Assembly (NCBI RefSeq): GCF_000524195.1
Contig: NW_020170429.1
Span: 109,483-173,482, forward strand
Reading direction: 5' to 3'
Source of the DNA: Echinococcus granulosus
Taxonomy: Eukaryota > Platyhelminthes > Cestoda > Cyclophyllidea > Taeniidae
Length of the DNA: 64,000 nucleotides
Shown: positions 1 through 12,447 of the stretch, one piece after another
Layout: each line of letters opens with the position of its first letter
Numbering within the stretch: position 1 is the first letter of the stretch
Program-made: the position numbers and the translations under genes
The notes under the pieces: model-generated
What the model saw: the letters and a program-made list of their open reading frames with translations, nothing else
Database searches by the model: none
Told to the model about the DNA's origin: nothing

Positions 1-1583
1 TAGGCCTTGGATGGTCACCCAGGGCCCTACAATACCTTAAGATAGAGTATTTAAATTAACTGAAATCATCAACTACTTTTATTCATTGAGCATTTATGAG
101 CGTTTGATAAAACATACGCACAAATTTACTCCTGAATAAACTGAAACTTACACCACAAACTGCACTATAAACGAATTCCAAAAATTGCGAACTAAGTTAC
201 GTCAATATCATAAAATCTCAAATCAGATATTTTTGGGTGAAAGGGAAACTTTGGAAGAACTGGTGTTACAGTATTACTTAAAAAGACGCGATTGCAACCG
301 ACTTTTACAAAGTGAGAGAAGCGGAGCTACCGTAATGGAAACGAGCTTGTTGATACCAGTTACTTTGAAATAGGATCAGAAAAATTTTACAATGAAAGCA
401 AGAAGTGTTCCATGCCCAATTGTCAAAAACACACACAGTAAACATTGGTTCTTCAACCTTACAGAAACCTATCAGCGACTGCTTTGAATATGAGCATTTT
501 GTGGCAGTGCTGGTAAACAATTGTTCGCAGTTAAAATTACAATTAGAATGGTAAAAAGACTACTTTATGTTAGTCACAGCTTTGGATATGCCACAGAACA
601 GCGTTACGTATTAATGTGCGGACAGGATCGTGATGCGACCCATTACTAGCCTAAACGTCAATTTATTAGGGCGAAGTAAGGATAGTAGAGTAGAGCAGTA
701 ATCGCACTAACATATCAATCAACGAGGAAAAAAGGAGGGTAGGTGTTAAGTACTTCTCTTTAACGCCGGAAAGGACATGGGCAGATTGGTATACTAGGTG
801 TCAATCAGCGAATAAAAAGAACGATAGCACGACTGTGTGGTAGATATACATATATTTTGAACTTGCCATTTAATACATATGAACAACTGATCCATAAATA
901 GAACTCAAGTAAGTTTTTAATAACAATTTGTGATCACAGAAACTCACTTTTAATATAGGTAGGTTGGCGCGGATCCTTTTCGACTTTCCGTTTCTGCTCT
1001 AAGCCGGGGTTGTGTCTGCAAAAAATAATGAATGCTAGTTACTGACTCGTCAAAGGGAGTGGAAAACTTCGTAAATAGATGAAATAAGCAAAAGGATGAG
1101 GGCAGTATGAAAAATTACCGGAAGAAGCTGTCCCCGCAACAGCGACAATTGCAAAGGACAACCACCCGAACATCAGTGTCATCTAGATTGCACATCTTTC
1201 ACGCAGTATTCAACAGAAAATGATTGGGTAAAACATCCACTAATTTTTTAATTATGAAACCGAAATTGGCGAAATCGTTAAATTTAGAAATGACTGCTGG
1301 AATGCAGAATCCGAAATTGATTTTCTTTGCGCTATCTCGCGTTACATTTTGCATTATCAAGCATGTAAAAATAACCGCTGAATTTCGAAAAAACGGAGAG
1401 AAGTAACAGCCGCATTTTATATTATATTCAAAGGAGCCTTTAGACACAAAAAGGTACAAGAAATATTAGACGGTCCTGTGACGATAAGGAAATTCTGGTG
1501 GGGCTGATAAACAGTCTCGAGTCAGAAAACACTTCCCCTCCCTACTATTTTGACCTCGAAATTTGGGTGGAAAAATGCGTAAC
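1..1583. other. Intergenic, no supportable gene
   Basis: AT-rich sequence at the window edge. Short open frames on both strands overlap each other and show no recognisable domain, compositional bias or splice context. The last bases form the 3' flank of the minus-strand gene that ends at 1584. No repeat or RNA gene was recognised. Confidence 0.5.
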
Positions 1584-2174
1584 TTACACATATATAACTT
1601 TGTCCTTCCCATTCGCATGCATCTTCGTCTCCATCTGTTGGATTATATTACTCAATTTCAATGCTACTGCCTCCTCTTTTGTCGAAAGGTCCGAGTCGAA
1701 ATTATAACTGCTCACATCGTCACAACTTCTACCACTGTCATAACTCCTCATCCTTGTAGTCGGAGCGAGTGAAATCGGAGCCTCTAGATGATTCCTTGAA
1801 CGCGGCGCCAAAGTTCCACTTCGTGACCTATACTCAGGTATCGGATAGTTCGGTTTCAAAGGCGTGAAATTTCGCTGTAGACGCACGAGTTCGGTGCATA
1901 CAGGAGGATCGACTTTGAGCGGATAGACACTGCCATTGGTGAGGAGGAAATCGAGCCCCTTTTTATGCGTCTTGTGGGAGTATTTAGAGGATTCGTCCTG
2001 AGGGACTAGTTTGTAGTTTGAGGCGGTTGATGCTTTGACTGATTGAGCTGATGAGTGGCGTTGCCGGCTGCGATGTCGGTGGCCTTTTGAATGTCGACGC
2101 TTTTGTGGATGTCGATGCCTTTGTGAATGTCGCTCTTCGTGAACAAATAGCACGTAATCTTGGGGTTTGGGCAT
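1584..2174 (-). CDS. Ser/His/Arg-rich protein, tail-only member of the cluster family (possible terminal exon)
   Basis: Encodes 196 residues from an ATG that follows an in-frame TAA 18 nt upstream. I do not recognise it as a named gene and its function is unknown. There is a strongly basic His/Arg-rich stretch at about residues 14-42, a Tyr/Pro-rich middle, and a Ser/Asp segment at about 142-165 (DSGRSCDDVSSYNFDSD). It ends in the hydrophobic motif KDKVIYV. Basic His/Arg patches, a Ser/Asp segment with aromatics and a short beta-like C-terminus recur in the other genes of the window. The N-terminal PH/PTB-like domain of its relatives is absent. A pyrimidine-rich stretch ending TTGCTAAG lies just upstream of the ATG, after the TAA. 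The reading frame stays open from there (SPPQ-MPKPQ), so this could be the last exon of a spliced gene rather than a complete gene. Its assignment to the family is inference from composition and layout. Confidence 0.5.
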   Translation of the reverse strand: MPKPQDYVLFVHEERHSQRHRHPQKRRHSKGHRHRSRQRHSSAQSVKASTASNYKLVPQDESSKYSHKTHKKGLDFLLTNGSVYPLKVDPPVCTELVRLQRNFTPLKPNYPIPEYRSRSGTLAPRSRNHLEAPISLAPTTRMRSYDSGRSCDDVSSYNFDSDLSTKEEAVALKLSNIIQQMETKMHANGKDKVIYV

Positions 2175-2302
2175 TTGGGGGAGGGGATCCTTAGCAAGAA
2201 AGAAGCCTCACCTCAAAGTGTTTAAATGATGCTAACTGCTGATGGCGGCATTATTGTGCTGTGCTCGTGTGTGCGTACGTACGACGGAACGAGCAGTGAA
2301 GT

Positions 2303-2311
2303 AGCCAATCA
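2303..2311 (-). promoter_or_regulatory. CCAAT-type element upstream of the 1584-2174 unit
   Basis: Plus-strand AGCCAATCA, read as TGATTGGCT on the gene strand, about 130 nt upstream of the ATG. CCAAT boxes bind NF-Y in animals. Similar elements sit 105-230 nt upstream of four other genes of this cluster. If it is functional, transcription starts near this ATG, which argues against a distant first exon. Confidence 0.3.
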
Positions 2312-5300
2312 GGAACATTGGATTTCGCTGTTAGACTGTGACATCTATCAAAAAGACGTCTGACGCCGTGTATCACGGGTTTGTCTAGGCGAATGTAGTC
2401 GTCTTTGAAGGATCAGCGTATGCGAAAATGAAAGAGATGCAAAATAAGCCATAATAATGACATGTGGAATTTCGACTTAAAACTGGAAAATACTAAGTTA
2501 CTTCAAACTAGTGACGCTAGGCAATGAAAATTAATGCCTACTTTAGTACGCATCATGTGAGTCGTACGTCATGAAGTTTACTTCCTACGAGTGACAGAAG
2601 AGAGGTTACTTTAGCAAAACGCAGGTATAGGTCCGAAGGTTGAGGAGAAACAGTTTTCTCTCCATGCCTTGTGACGTGCACAATAAGGGAAATCCTGAAG
2701 TGGAATTTGGAGACCTAGCGAAATATACATTCCACGGTCATCTGCAGCGAATGACGAGGCGTAGACGGGGTGATGCAAGAAGGATTCAAACCATCGGTTG
2801 GCAGTAGATGAAATGAGGAAATGAGATTATTGCCACTCCTACTTCAAATAAGGAGTCCACACAGAACGCATTCATGTGTCCCCAACAATGAATTAAAAAT
2901 TTGTCAAAGATCCTCGTGAGCACTAGTAAAAGGCTCGTGTGCGTGACCTTAAAGATGTCATTAACTCAAGGTTATCTTATTCAAAGAATCACCTGAAAGC
3001 GCATGTAAACAATGACACTAGGGTTGTATTAAATAGTCGCATGAAAAGTTGAATTCAGTGGCTTAACTCAGCTGACTGTGTATGTTTACCATTTTGTAAA
3101 AACGTCAGCTATTTGTTCGTATCAAGTAAAATATATGGTCCTAAATCCAGATTTTGAAGAAAAGATAATTGAGCAGTTGCAGAGGTCCCAAGTATACACC
3201 GTAAATTGTTAATGAGGCCTAAGCACTCGCATCATTTTATAGTATTCAAGAAAGTGCAATGGCTTCCAAAGGTACTGAGGACGAAATCATATCTTCAAGT
3301 GATGATATGAACTAAAAAAAGCTGGTAAACCCTGTGGTAACCATTTCTTAGCGGAAAGTTGGTATTATCCTTTTGATTTGACTGGATCCAATGAATAAAA
3401 TCGGATTTGGCGAAGGTATGCGTGTGACTGTTTGGCAGGACTCCTTGCTGTTGTTGGCGCTGACGAGATCTTGATAGATGTGACTCAATCCCACATTATG
3501 ACGAAGTAAAGCCTACTTTTGGATACCACAATAGCTTAAAGGTGTGACGTGTGGCAGAACCCAGAAACGGTGTTGCGACACCAGGTTTACACTTAAATTA
3601 ACAGGGGAGGGGGAAAGTCGTGGTGGGAGCTAGGCAAATGTGTCCCACCAGTATGCTATGTACTAAAAAATGTGGAAAATGTCCCCCATGATCATCACTT
3701 TGTTCCTTTCTCCTTTCACGGGCGTCATAAAGCCATGCAGCCTCTTTCGCATAGTCGACTCACCAACTTTGGATGGGGCATGACCCTTGTGTTGCAAGGT
3801 TGGACGAAAGGAACAAATCTTTTTTTTACAATTTCGACACCCAAGTGTTAAGTGATATTTTGAGTAAGCAAAAGTGCAGAACTTAGTTTTTGAAAATTAA
3901 CAAATAAGGGAATTAGTGGGTGAATTTGTACTTAATTAAGGGTCGAATTTTCAGCTTCAGCTTCAACTTTGAGTTATTCTCGGCGGGCTATTGCGCCAAA
4001 CACTGCATCTGTAACAACAGGACATTCACTACATCCTTACACCTGAATAAGCAGGATCTTGAGGCTCTACTTTCTTTTTGGGACATATAACCTTCCTGCT
4101 AGGCCTCTAAGGCTTTCCCCTCCTCTCACCTTTCCCTCTTGTTGACGAGTGCACAACTGGCGGTGGCACATAGCAATGGTAAAATCAGCTTAAATGGCCA
4201 GTTTGTATTCGGAAATGCACCGGACTTGCCAAAATACCTACCCACCTTATTTTGTGCTGGAAAGAGTGGCAAACATCACATTGTTTCCTCTTTAAAGGAG
4301 TACAGTCACATGAAGAGGCAAATTTTCAAGGTTTAATCATCACGCACATTCATTTTAAAAAGTAACTAATGTCTTTCCTTTCTACCTGCGCTTTGAAACC
4401 GATATGAAAATTCTCCGATAGAGAAGCTAATGAACCACTTCCACAGGCTGATGAGAGGGGCCAAGACTTTTCGCCACGGTTTAGACATACGAAGATGCTA
4501 GTTTGAAGTGGACATAACTGTCTTCGTAAAAATGCCTCGAAATTCTTTCTCCAATAGCCAAAACAAACATTTAATTGTTTGCATTACTATCATTCGCTGC
4601 ATAGAGCTGCACTTTTTCCTTCCACAAAAAGCTAAAGAGATCTTTTACTATTTCGAAAAATGAAGAAGACGCCTACCTTAGAGACCGTGAGCAAAACTTG
4701 ACGAGAAGAGATCGAAATACATACGAGGAATTTGATGCTGAGGGAAGGAAACGGTCAACGCTTTCTTTGGCGTGTTGCCTCTACCACGGTCCCTCTTTAA
4801 GAGCATCTCAATCAAACCACTTTTTGCCCTCATTTTTTATTTTTACTTCATTTATTTAATAATAAACAAGGAGATTTCGTTTTTCTGCTACTTTCAAAAG
4901 GATGAGTTCAAACCCTTCTAAGTAGAGAACACATTAAAGAGTTAGGTCACCTGAACTACAAATTTAAAAAAGGGTTCGAAAAATATCGGTTAGTCTCTAA
5001 AGAGAAAGCAAATTACTTAAACTTAACTAATGTTTGAGTTGTTTGGCCTGCGGTACCAGTCACGGAGCCGCATCTACTGTTGAGATGCCCTCCCGGGGAT
5101 CGATATACGGCATTGACCCGCATGTGCGTTTCGCCGTGACCAAGGCTGTTCTTCAACCTGCGGACCCGAGCGAAGGGCGACCGCAAGTAGAAGTGGCATT
5201 GGCAGTCCACTTAATTGACTGTCCACCATGCCCCTCAACAACGTAGTTGAAAGTGCCGACTTCTCTTCTTTTTCGTGCTCCGTTAAGGTGCAATGGCTGT

Positions 5301-8300
5301 TATACTTTAAGTGTTTTGGTCTCGTAAGCACCTAAGGTTCCGCATTTGTACTTCCGCTAGGCGGAATACCCACAGAGCCTTGCCAGTAACCCCCAGTCCC
5401 TAGTATCGTGCATTCTTTCACCTTTGGGAGTACTTGAGGCGCTACACGGCTACTATATCCACCAAATGTTATGAACCCTCTCGTTAGCTAGGTAAAGCAA
5501 CTACAAATTTATCTCAAGATTGTCAAAAATCTAAAAATGCGCATAAAATTATAGGAGATAAATTTATAAATTACACAAAGGCATTATAAAATAGAATCAT
5601 ACAAGGAAATTTTGCAAAGTGCCGGCTTAACAAACAAAAGTATTTTAATCATTTTTTAAAAAACGGTATCATATTCAATCTGTCTGAGAATTTTGCCGTA
5701 GGAGGTCTGAAGTCGCAAACACTCGCCCTCACGTCTACAACTTGTGTGATTTAATTTGCGGGTTTTAGACTTCAAAAGGAGTGGAAGACCAGTCCTCAAC
5801 TTTTCACACAAAATTATGTGTGCTTAATTTTTTCACTTCTTTGCCATCTCGTCCTCTACCTCCTCAAACAGCTTGGATATCAAATCACGTCCCCTTTCTC
5901 CTTCTCTCACGCACACATCGGATCCCGTTTCAGATGCGGGAAATCCAAAGATGGCGAAATCTTTCTCACCCGGAGGTCGTGAGAAACCGGGACTACCTCC
6001 TGCCTGCTTGCCGACTGGGACATACCTCACAACTCAAAAAAAGCCATCTTTTAGTTTATATTATATAAAGTCGAAGAATAAATACACATAGGACTGTGTA
6101 AGTTCACCGTATTGCGTAAGGACAGGAAAGCCGAAATTGTATGTACTAATGAATAAAAGGCTGCAGTATGGATAACCATCTAAGCAAAGGCTTCAAAATA
6201 ACCAGATGCAGTAGGCCTTTCTTGGTGCCAAATACTGCTGACAGGTTTGGTGACAGCTCTGCCGACACTACAAACATTCTCAGAGAGAGGGGTAATAGGA
6301 TTATCGTATACGCCGCATTTGAAGGAGGATTTACGAAAGTTAGTGAGGCCATTCTTGAGCCATTTAAAGGATCTCGGTATTGTAAATTGCTGGGTATAAT
6401 CGAAAAGTGCAGCGGCATGGCATAGATCTGCGGAACGATATCAGGACCTCAAATTGGTATCCTTAACCTCGACGAATAATGGAAGGAGTAAATCGGGTCG
6501 GAATGCAATGAACGGTAGCGAAATCGACGAAAGCTGCGGGCGTTGACTTCTAAGACTCTGCAGCTACACACCTCAGCCTACTAATACAGCACGGTTTGGC
6601 ACAGTTCCTGCTGTTCTGCTTTCAACTAGTTTCCGCATATTTTGGGCCCATCTCCGGTAAACGCCGGTCAGACCCGATTGGTGCGATTCGAGATTGTCTG
6701 CTTAACTAATCAAGTGTACCTCGGTTCTAAAGCCATAGAAGGGTACAACGCACCATTGTATTGCATATACTATGTTTCGTAGTAATTTTGCCTATTTTGT
6801 GAGATGTTTTCACTCAATAATCTAATATCCTGGACGGTGATTCTTTCTGGATATTTCAACCGCGAATAATAGATGACTTTCAGATCTTGCGCTGCAGCGA
6901 TGGTTTTCCTGACACATAATCCAAATTTGTTCTACATTGGCTAACATTACCAAAAATTAATTAGCCATTGGTTTTTACCATTCAAACTTACTTCCTTTAT
7001 TTGCAGATGAGCATTTTTCGTAAACATCCATCAATGGCTGTAAGATTAAACAGTACTGTGATAGCCTGCAAAGCAGCCCAACATGGTAAGCAATTACTAG
7101 TTAAGCGATGGGACCCTCGAACGTGACTAGCCATTACAAGAAATACACGAATATGGGCAATCATACTACCGTTTACGATGACGCCATGATGTTTTGTCGA
7201 TTGATAAGGGCAAGTATTTTAGCAACCTACTTACAATTAAATTAGTAGCGTAAATTTATCCTCTATTAAGAAAAAAGTCAGCGAAACAATGCTAGGCAGT
7301 TTAAAAATAAACCTGTGATAGATCGTATTCCCTTCTTAATCTTAAGAATTGTGAGTTAAATCAAATTTTCTAATTTTTAATGTCAAAGTAATCGAAGGGG
7401 TGGTAAGGGGCCGTTTTCCTCGCCTCAACATCCCAACAGAATTGATGAGTAGCTACTTAAACTCATTAGAAATTCAGCAAGCAAACAAATTCCCACTACA
7501 TATACAAGTAAGAAGGAATGCATCAATTGGAGGAGAATATCTATGCTTCTTAAAGCACATAAGCAATAGCATTTATTTTAACGCACCTATATTATCATAA
7601 CGGGTAATTGTGGTGGAATATATTGACGTTCTGACCTATTTTTCAATCTACTGATACCACCCTATAATTTCTGTATTAATCTCTAAACTAACTCCTTCCT
7701 GATTCTTAACAAACAGCACACTCAAAGTTTGCTTCGAAGAAGAGGAAGGAAAAGTGCTTTAAAGGTTATTTCCTCAACGGCGATATTTGGAGATATCGGT
7801 GAATCCCGTTCATGGAACTCCACCTACGATTTCTAGACTAATAGTTTCAAATTCTTTTGTACTTATGCAATATTATCATCTAAGTTTTATTGCCAAGTGG
7901 CTGCAGCAGTATATGCTTGATAGTCTATGTTTCTAGCAAAAGATTAGTCTAAGTTCGTCTGTACTTCGAAGAGAAAACTTGTCCGACTAGATCAACTGGA
8001 TAGCATCAAACAGAGACTATAAAAGCACAAGTCACTTTTGAATTGCCAGATCTGTGAAAAGCCTTAATGAAAGAGGTAAAAATGGCATTATATACTAGTC
8101 CCCACATGACGTGTCATGATAGGAGATCCAAATCAAGAGGAAGAAGTTGAATTCGGGGGCTGAGAACGACCTTGACTGATGACTCTAGTCTTGAATTAGT
8201 TATGAAATGACGGAAAGGGCTCAAACTCGAAAAAATACACCTGAAAATTATTGCTGTTGCATATTTGATTAAATAAATTCTAGCTGTAATCCAATTTTTT

Positions 8301-11300
8301 TCAAAAAATAGTCGAGGTACCAAGTTTGGTCGCTATGGTATATTTCTCAGCTTTTAAATAAAAAGCTGGTTCAAATGCAGTTTGGTTAAAAAATAAGATA
8401 TACTACTATGTTTTGACTTAAAGACTTCTCATAATGACTTAACACGGTAAGAACTTTCTTTTCCTCTTAAGTTAGGCACAATTCACTTTAAAAGTTATTA
8501 GTAAAAAATGATATGCACCTTGGAGGCGTGCGGTTTTACACTAATTTATTGAGTATTCATTAACTTAGCTTTAACTTTAGTGGTATGAAGCTCTCTCCAC
8601 GGGATGCATACATCTGGCCTTCAGCCCATCCGTATGCCTAGAATACACCTACTTTAAGACAACTTCTCTAGACACGTTCTCAAGCACTAACTCGTAGGCT
8701 GTGCTTCATGATTTACGAGCTTGGGGAAAAAGTACACAAATTAAATTTCTTTTATTAGAAAGAATTGCAGCTAAAAAAGGAACGGAAAAAGCACTTTACT
8801 TAACTAAACCACGGCCAAAGATGATATACTACTCAAGACACTGAAAAACATGAAGCATAACTTAAAAGTAACTCTCGGCATCTTGACATCAAGGAAGGAT
8901 GGTTGCGCTTCGAGGTGGTCACACTTTTTGATACTTGCTCATTTTACTCGCAAGGGTTCTAACCTCAAATATGGAATTTGTAGACCCCATCATAGTTACG
9001 CTTTAATAAAGCTAAAGCCTCGTTCGTTGGCCTTTCCATTTACTAATTAAATAGGTTTGAACACAAGGCACTGTTAGAAAAGAATAATTTTAGACTTAAA
9101 TAAACCATAGAAAAGTGCTGATTCCTTTTAAAATATTGTACTAAGAAAGGCAATAATTTGACTTCAACTTAACCAAAAAATGACAATGTTAGAGGGATAG
9201 CCTGCACTAAATCGCCGACCACCACAAAGGTAGATTAGTACCGTCCAGATATTTGCGCACTTATAGAAAAAGTTGTGTCGTTTTATTACTCAAACATTCG
9301 ACTCTATTCTTGCCCTTCTCCCCGTGCAATCGGCTTCTTAATACCTTCGTAAAAAAATAAATACTAAGATGAAAGTTAGCATTGCAATGAACCAATTACT
9401 TGGTCCTCTTTTGACAGGACTAGAAGTCACACCCTTTTAGTTGGCGCGTGCGAGAGGGTAAGGAAGGAGTTGAGCACGAGATAAGGCATTTAAAATGCCT
9501 GATTCACATTTTTTTTATTAATAGTTGCCTCATTAAAATTGTTTTATCACTTTAAATAGAACATTAATTTTAATAAACCAGTCAAAGACTCAAACACTGC
9601 GCATGAAGTTTTCTGCAGGGGGTCCTCCTTCACAAGGGATTTTGATCATCTTCACACATCTATTCGAGCATACCACCTGCCATCTTGGTAAGTGGCTCCC
9701 AATGGGCTGATAGCAATGCGACACTCCTAACACTATATAATGATGGTTAATTAGAAGTTTTGGTAATGCAGAACAAATAGTTGCGTTTTCATACGCCCAC
9801 CAAACGCTGACGCACAGGTTAATCTCTAAGTCGATGCCACACGCCTTTTGCCTTGGCAGCACCCACTGACGCATAACGCGGCCTGCATGAAGAGCAAACG
9901 GTGGAAGCCATGCCAAGAGGTTCAAAGTCACGACTGACAAAGTTTGTCAAGGCTCGATAAAACTTCTGTGACCTTTCCTAGTAAAATTCCCTAGCAAGAA
10001 GAAAGCATTAAGGTCTAAATACATATAGAATTTGGCCGTAAAATAAGTTGCCTTAAACTAACCCTATTGTTATTAGACAATAATGTTTTATTAAATATTT
10101 ACTTGACCAAAGATGCCGTGACCTCGCCATGACCGTGTACTGAAAGCTTTTTAAGGCACAATTACCCACCAAATTGTTATGCTTCTTCTAAATATCTTAA
10201 AATATAAAGGTGGTATGGGAACAAAGAGCCCTTATTTACTAAGATTGCTAAAAGATGCAGCGTGATTAAGAATGGGTTGTTCTTTGGATCAAGTCCAAAG
10301 CGGTCATTATAAATGAGGTTGGAGGTCAACATGCTAGAAGAAAGCTTCAATGTTTTTAAATGTATGATTTTGAAAAAAAAATAGTAAAACGAAAGGATTG
10401 AAACAACTTAAAAAGGAAATTTTTGATCAAGGCATTGGAGAAGCAACATTAGGAATACAACATCGTTGTAACTTGGGTTTCTATGTCTCTTTTATCTAAC
10501 GTGGGTAATCAAAACATTCCAAAAGGCCGCGCTAGCAAATGCATAAACGTGTAATCATATTAATTCTAAGTTCCACTTTTACAAAATTGCTTTTCTTAAA
10601 ATTTACGAAAAAAAAGATGAGGTTGAGATAATAATGGATTTCAACGGCTTAAAAGCAGCTAATAGTGAACACTGGGACGATGGTAGATATTGCGACTTGG
10701 AGTTTCGCTTCCTTTCTTTTTATTGAAAAGTCAAATTGCAAGAGTCATTGCAAGCACAAACTTTTTCACTGATTCACTGTGGCACCACTCAAGACATGAT
10801 TAAAGGCAGGGCGGGGACCACCAATTGGCGTTATCACTGTTGTCACCACTTGGCAAGATCACCAGGGGTCCAATTCTTACTAAGCACATCAAAGGCTGAT
10901 GTGATTGGAGATAATAATTAATACATTCCCAGCATTACCCAGTTCATATATAGGGGTAGGCTAAATTGATAAACCACTTCCTATTCTCTCAAGGTAGAAC
11001 AGTTTTTCAAGAATTTGACGCAGCTTCCGTACCATCGTGATGAAAATTAACCAATGATAAAAGGCAGGAGCGGACTTCTTTGCAGCTCGCAAAAGTATCA
11101 CGCCGTATATGACTTATAAACACGGTACATACAGTCAATATCAAAGAAGCATTTACTAGGCCTTGGCTCCATTAGCCAAAGTCAACCGCCTGCCCATGAC
11201 CCACCCATTATTCTACCAACTTTTTTGTAACTAGATTGAATATGTTTTGATAAAGTAACCTCATATAGTAGTAGTGACCATGCGGACGTCGCTGGCACTT

Positions 11301-12343
11301 TGAGTAAATCTTTAAACCTGTCTCAGACATACGTTTGTCCGCAGATCTACAAATTGGTTGCAAAACAGAATTTTATTTCCCGCCGTAATAAATTTTAAAA
11401 CCAATATTCCTTTTTTGTCTTATCTGCTGCATCGTTTTTTTCCTATAAAACGTAACTTTAATTCTATGAATTCCCAGTTTCGTATAGTTAGATTAAATAA
11501 CCGCCACCAACTTCAAATTCCCTCGTGGCTAGTTTATTTGCATGTATAAGCAAAATTCCTGATATTATAAATGCACAGGTTGTTGAGTCTATTGTTTTTG
11601 GTATAAATACTTGGAACCAAACTATTTTCCATTTCGAAGATCTGATCTGCGAGCCAAACTCAGAAAGGTAACATTGCTTCTTCAAAATGCAGCGGAGACA
11701 GGAAGGCTTCACGGTAAAATGGCAAATATTTTCCTTAGGGGCGACTCATCTACATAAGCGTAGCCGAGTATAGGTTTGGCTGGATAAATACCTTTTTAAA
11801 CGAATGTCCTTTGCTTGTTATACTAAAGTCATAAAGTACTGAGAGCTGAAATTTTGCAAGTGCACAGGGAAAACGTAATACCTTCTTTACAGCGATTTCT
11901 CACTGAAACTGTTTGCACACTTATAAGGCATATTAACTGCGCCAAATAGGGTTTATTGGTCATTAAAAGCCATTTCACCATCTTACTCTATAGAAGAATA
12001 GATGAATTAACATGTGACAAAACCCGCAACATTGTTTCAAGGCAGTTTATTACCTTCTCTGAAGCATCAGCGCATTTTGCGCTTTTGAGCCAAAAAGTAA
12101 AAATACACTTTCATGGATTATTTCTGCTTGGTGCAATACGGAAATTACCTCCAAAGTCCTTATTAAAGAATGATTGAATAAATTATACATAAGCTCACAT
12201 GGTCAACATCTCTCTTAAAGTAAGAAGCTAGTTGAGTAGGTCTAGTTTCAGAAGCCTGATGTCCATGATTCGTTTTAAATTTAGTAAAATAAGGGGAAAA
12301 TGTATTTATCAAATATCAACAACTGGCCAGTTTTAGTGAAATA
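2312..12343. other. Ten-kilobase intergenic region
   Basis: No coding unit could be supported here. Most of it is AT-rich, with short, mutually overlapping open frames. Two patches are GC-richer than their surroundings, about 5034-5470 and 6480-6720. They have the look of degenerate dispersed-element remnants, although I found no second copy of either inside the window. The open frame at 9590-9940 begins at TTG and shows no domain. Confidence 0.45.
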
Positions 12344-12349
12344 TTTATT
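12344..12349 (-). promoter_or_regulatory. Poly(A) signal AATAAA for the 12448-13917 gene
   Basis: Plus-strand TTTATT, AATAAA on the gene strand, lies about 100 nt past the TGA stop. This spacing is ordinary for a compact animal 3' UTR. Confidence 0.45.
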
Positions 12350-12447
12350 TCATCAGCCAAGTTGAGGTGAAAGGCAAACATGGGCCGTGGATTAGTTTGG
12401 AAAAAATAAAGTGAAACAGCTGGCGAAACCAGCCATAGCCTCGATAA

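Noticed and set aside
9590..9940. 116-codon minus-strand frame with several Cys
   Set aside because: Starts at TTG, no domain, no signal of coding composition.
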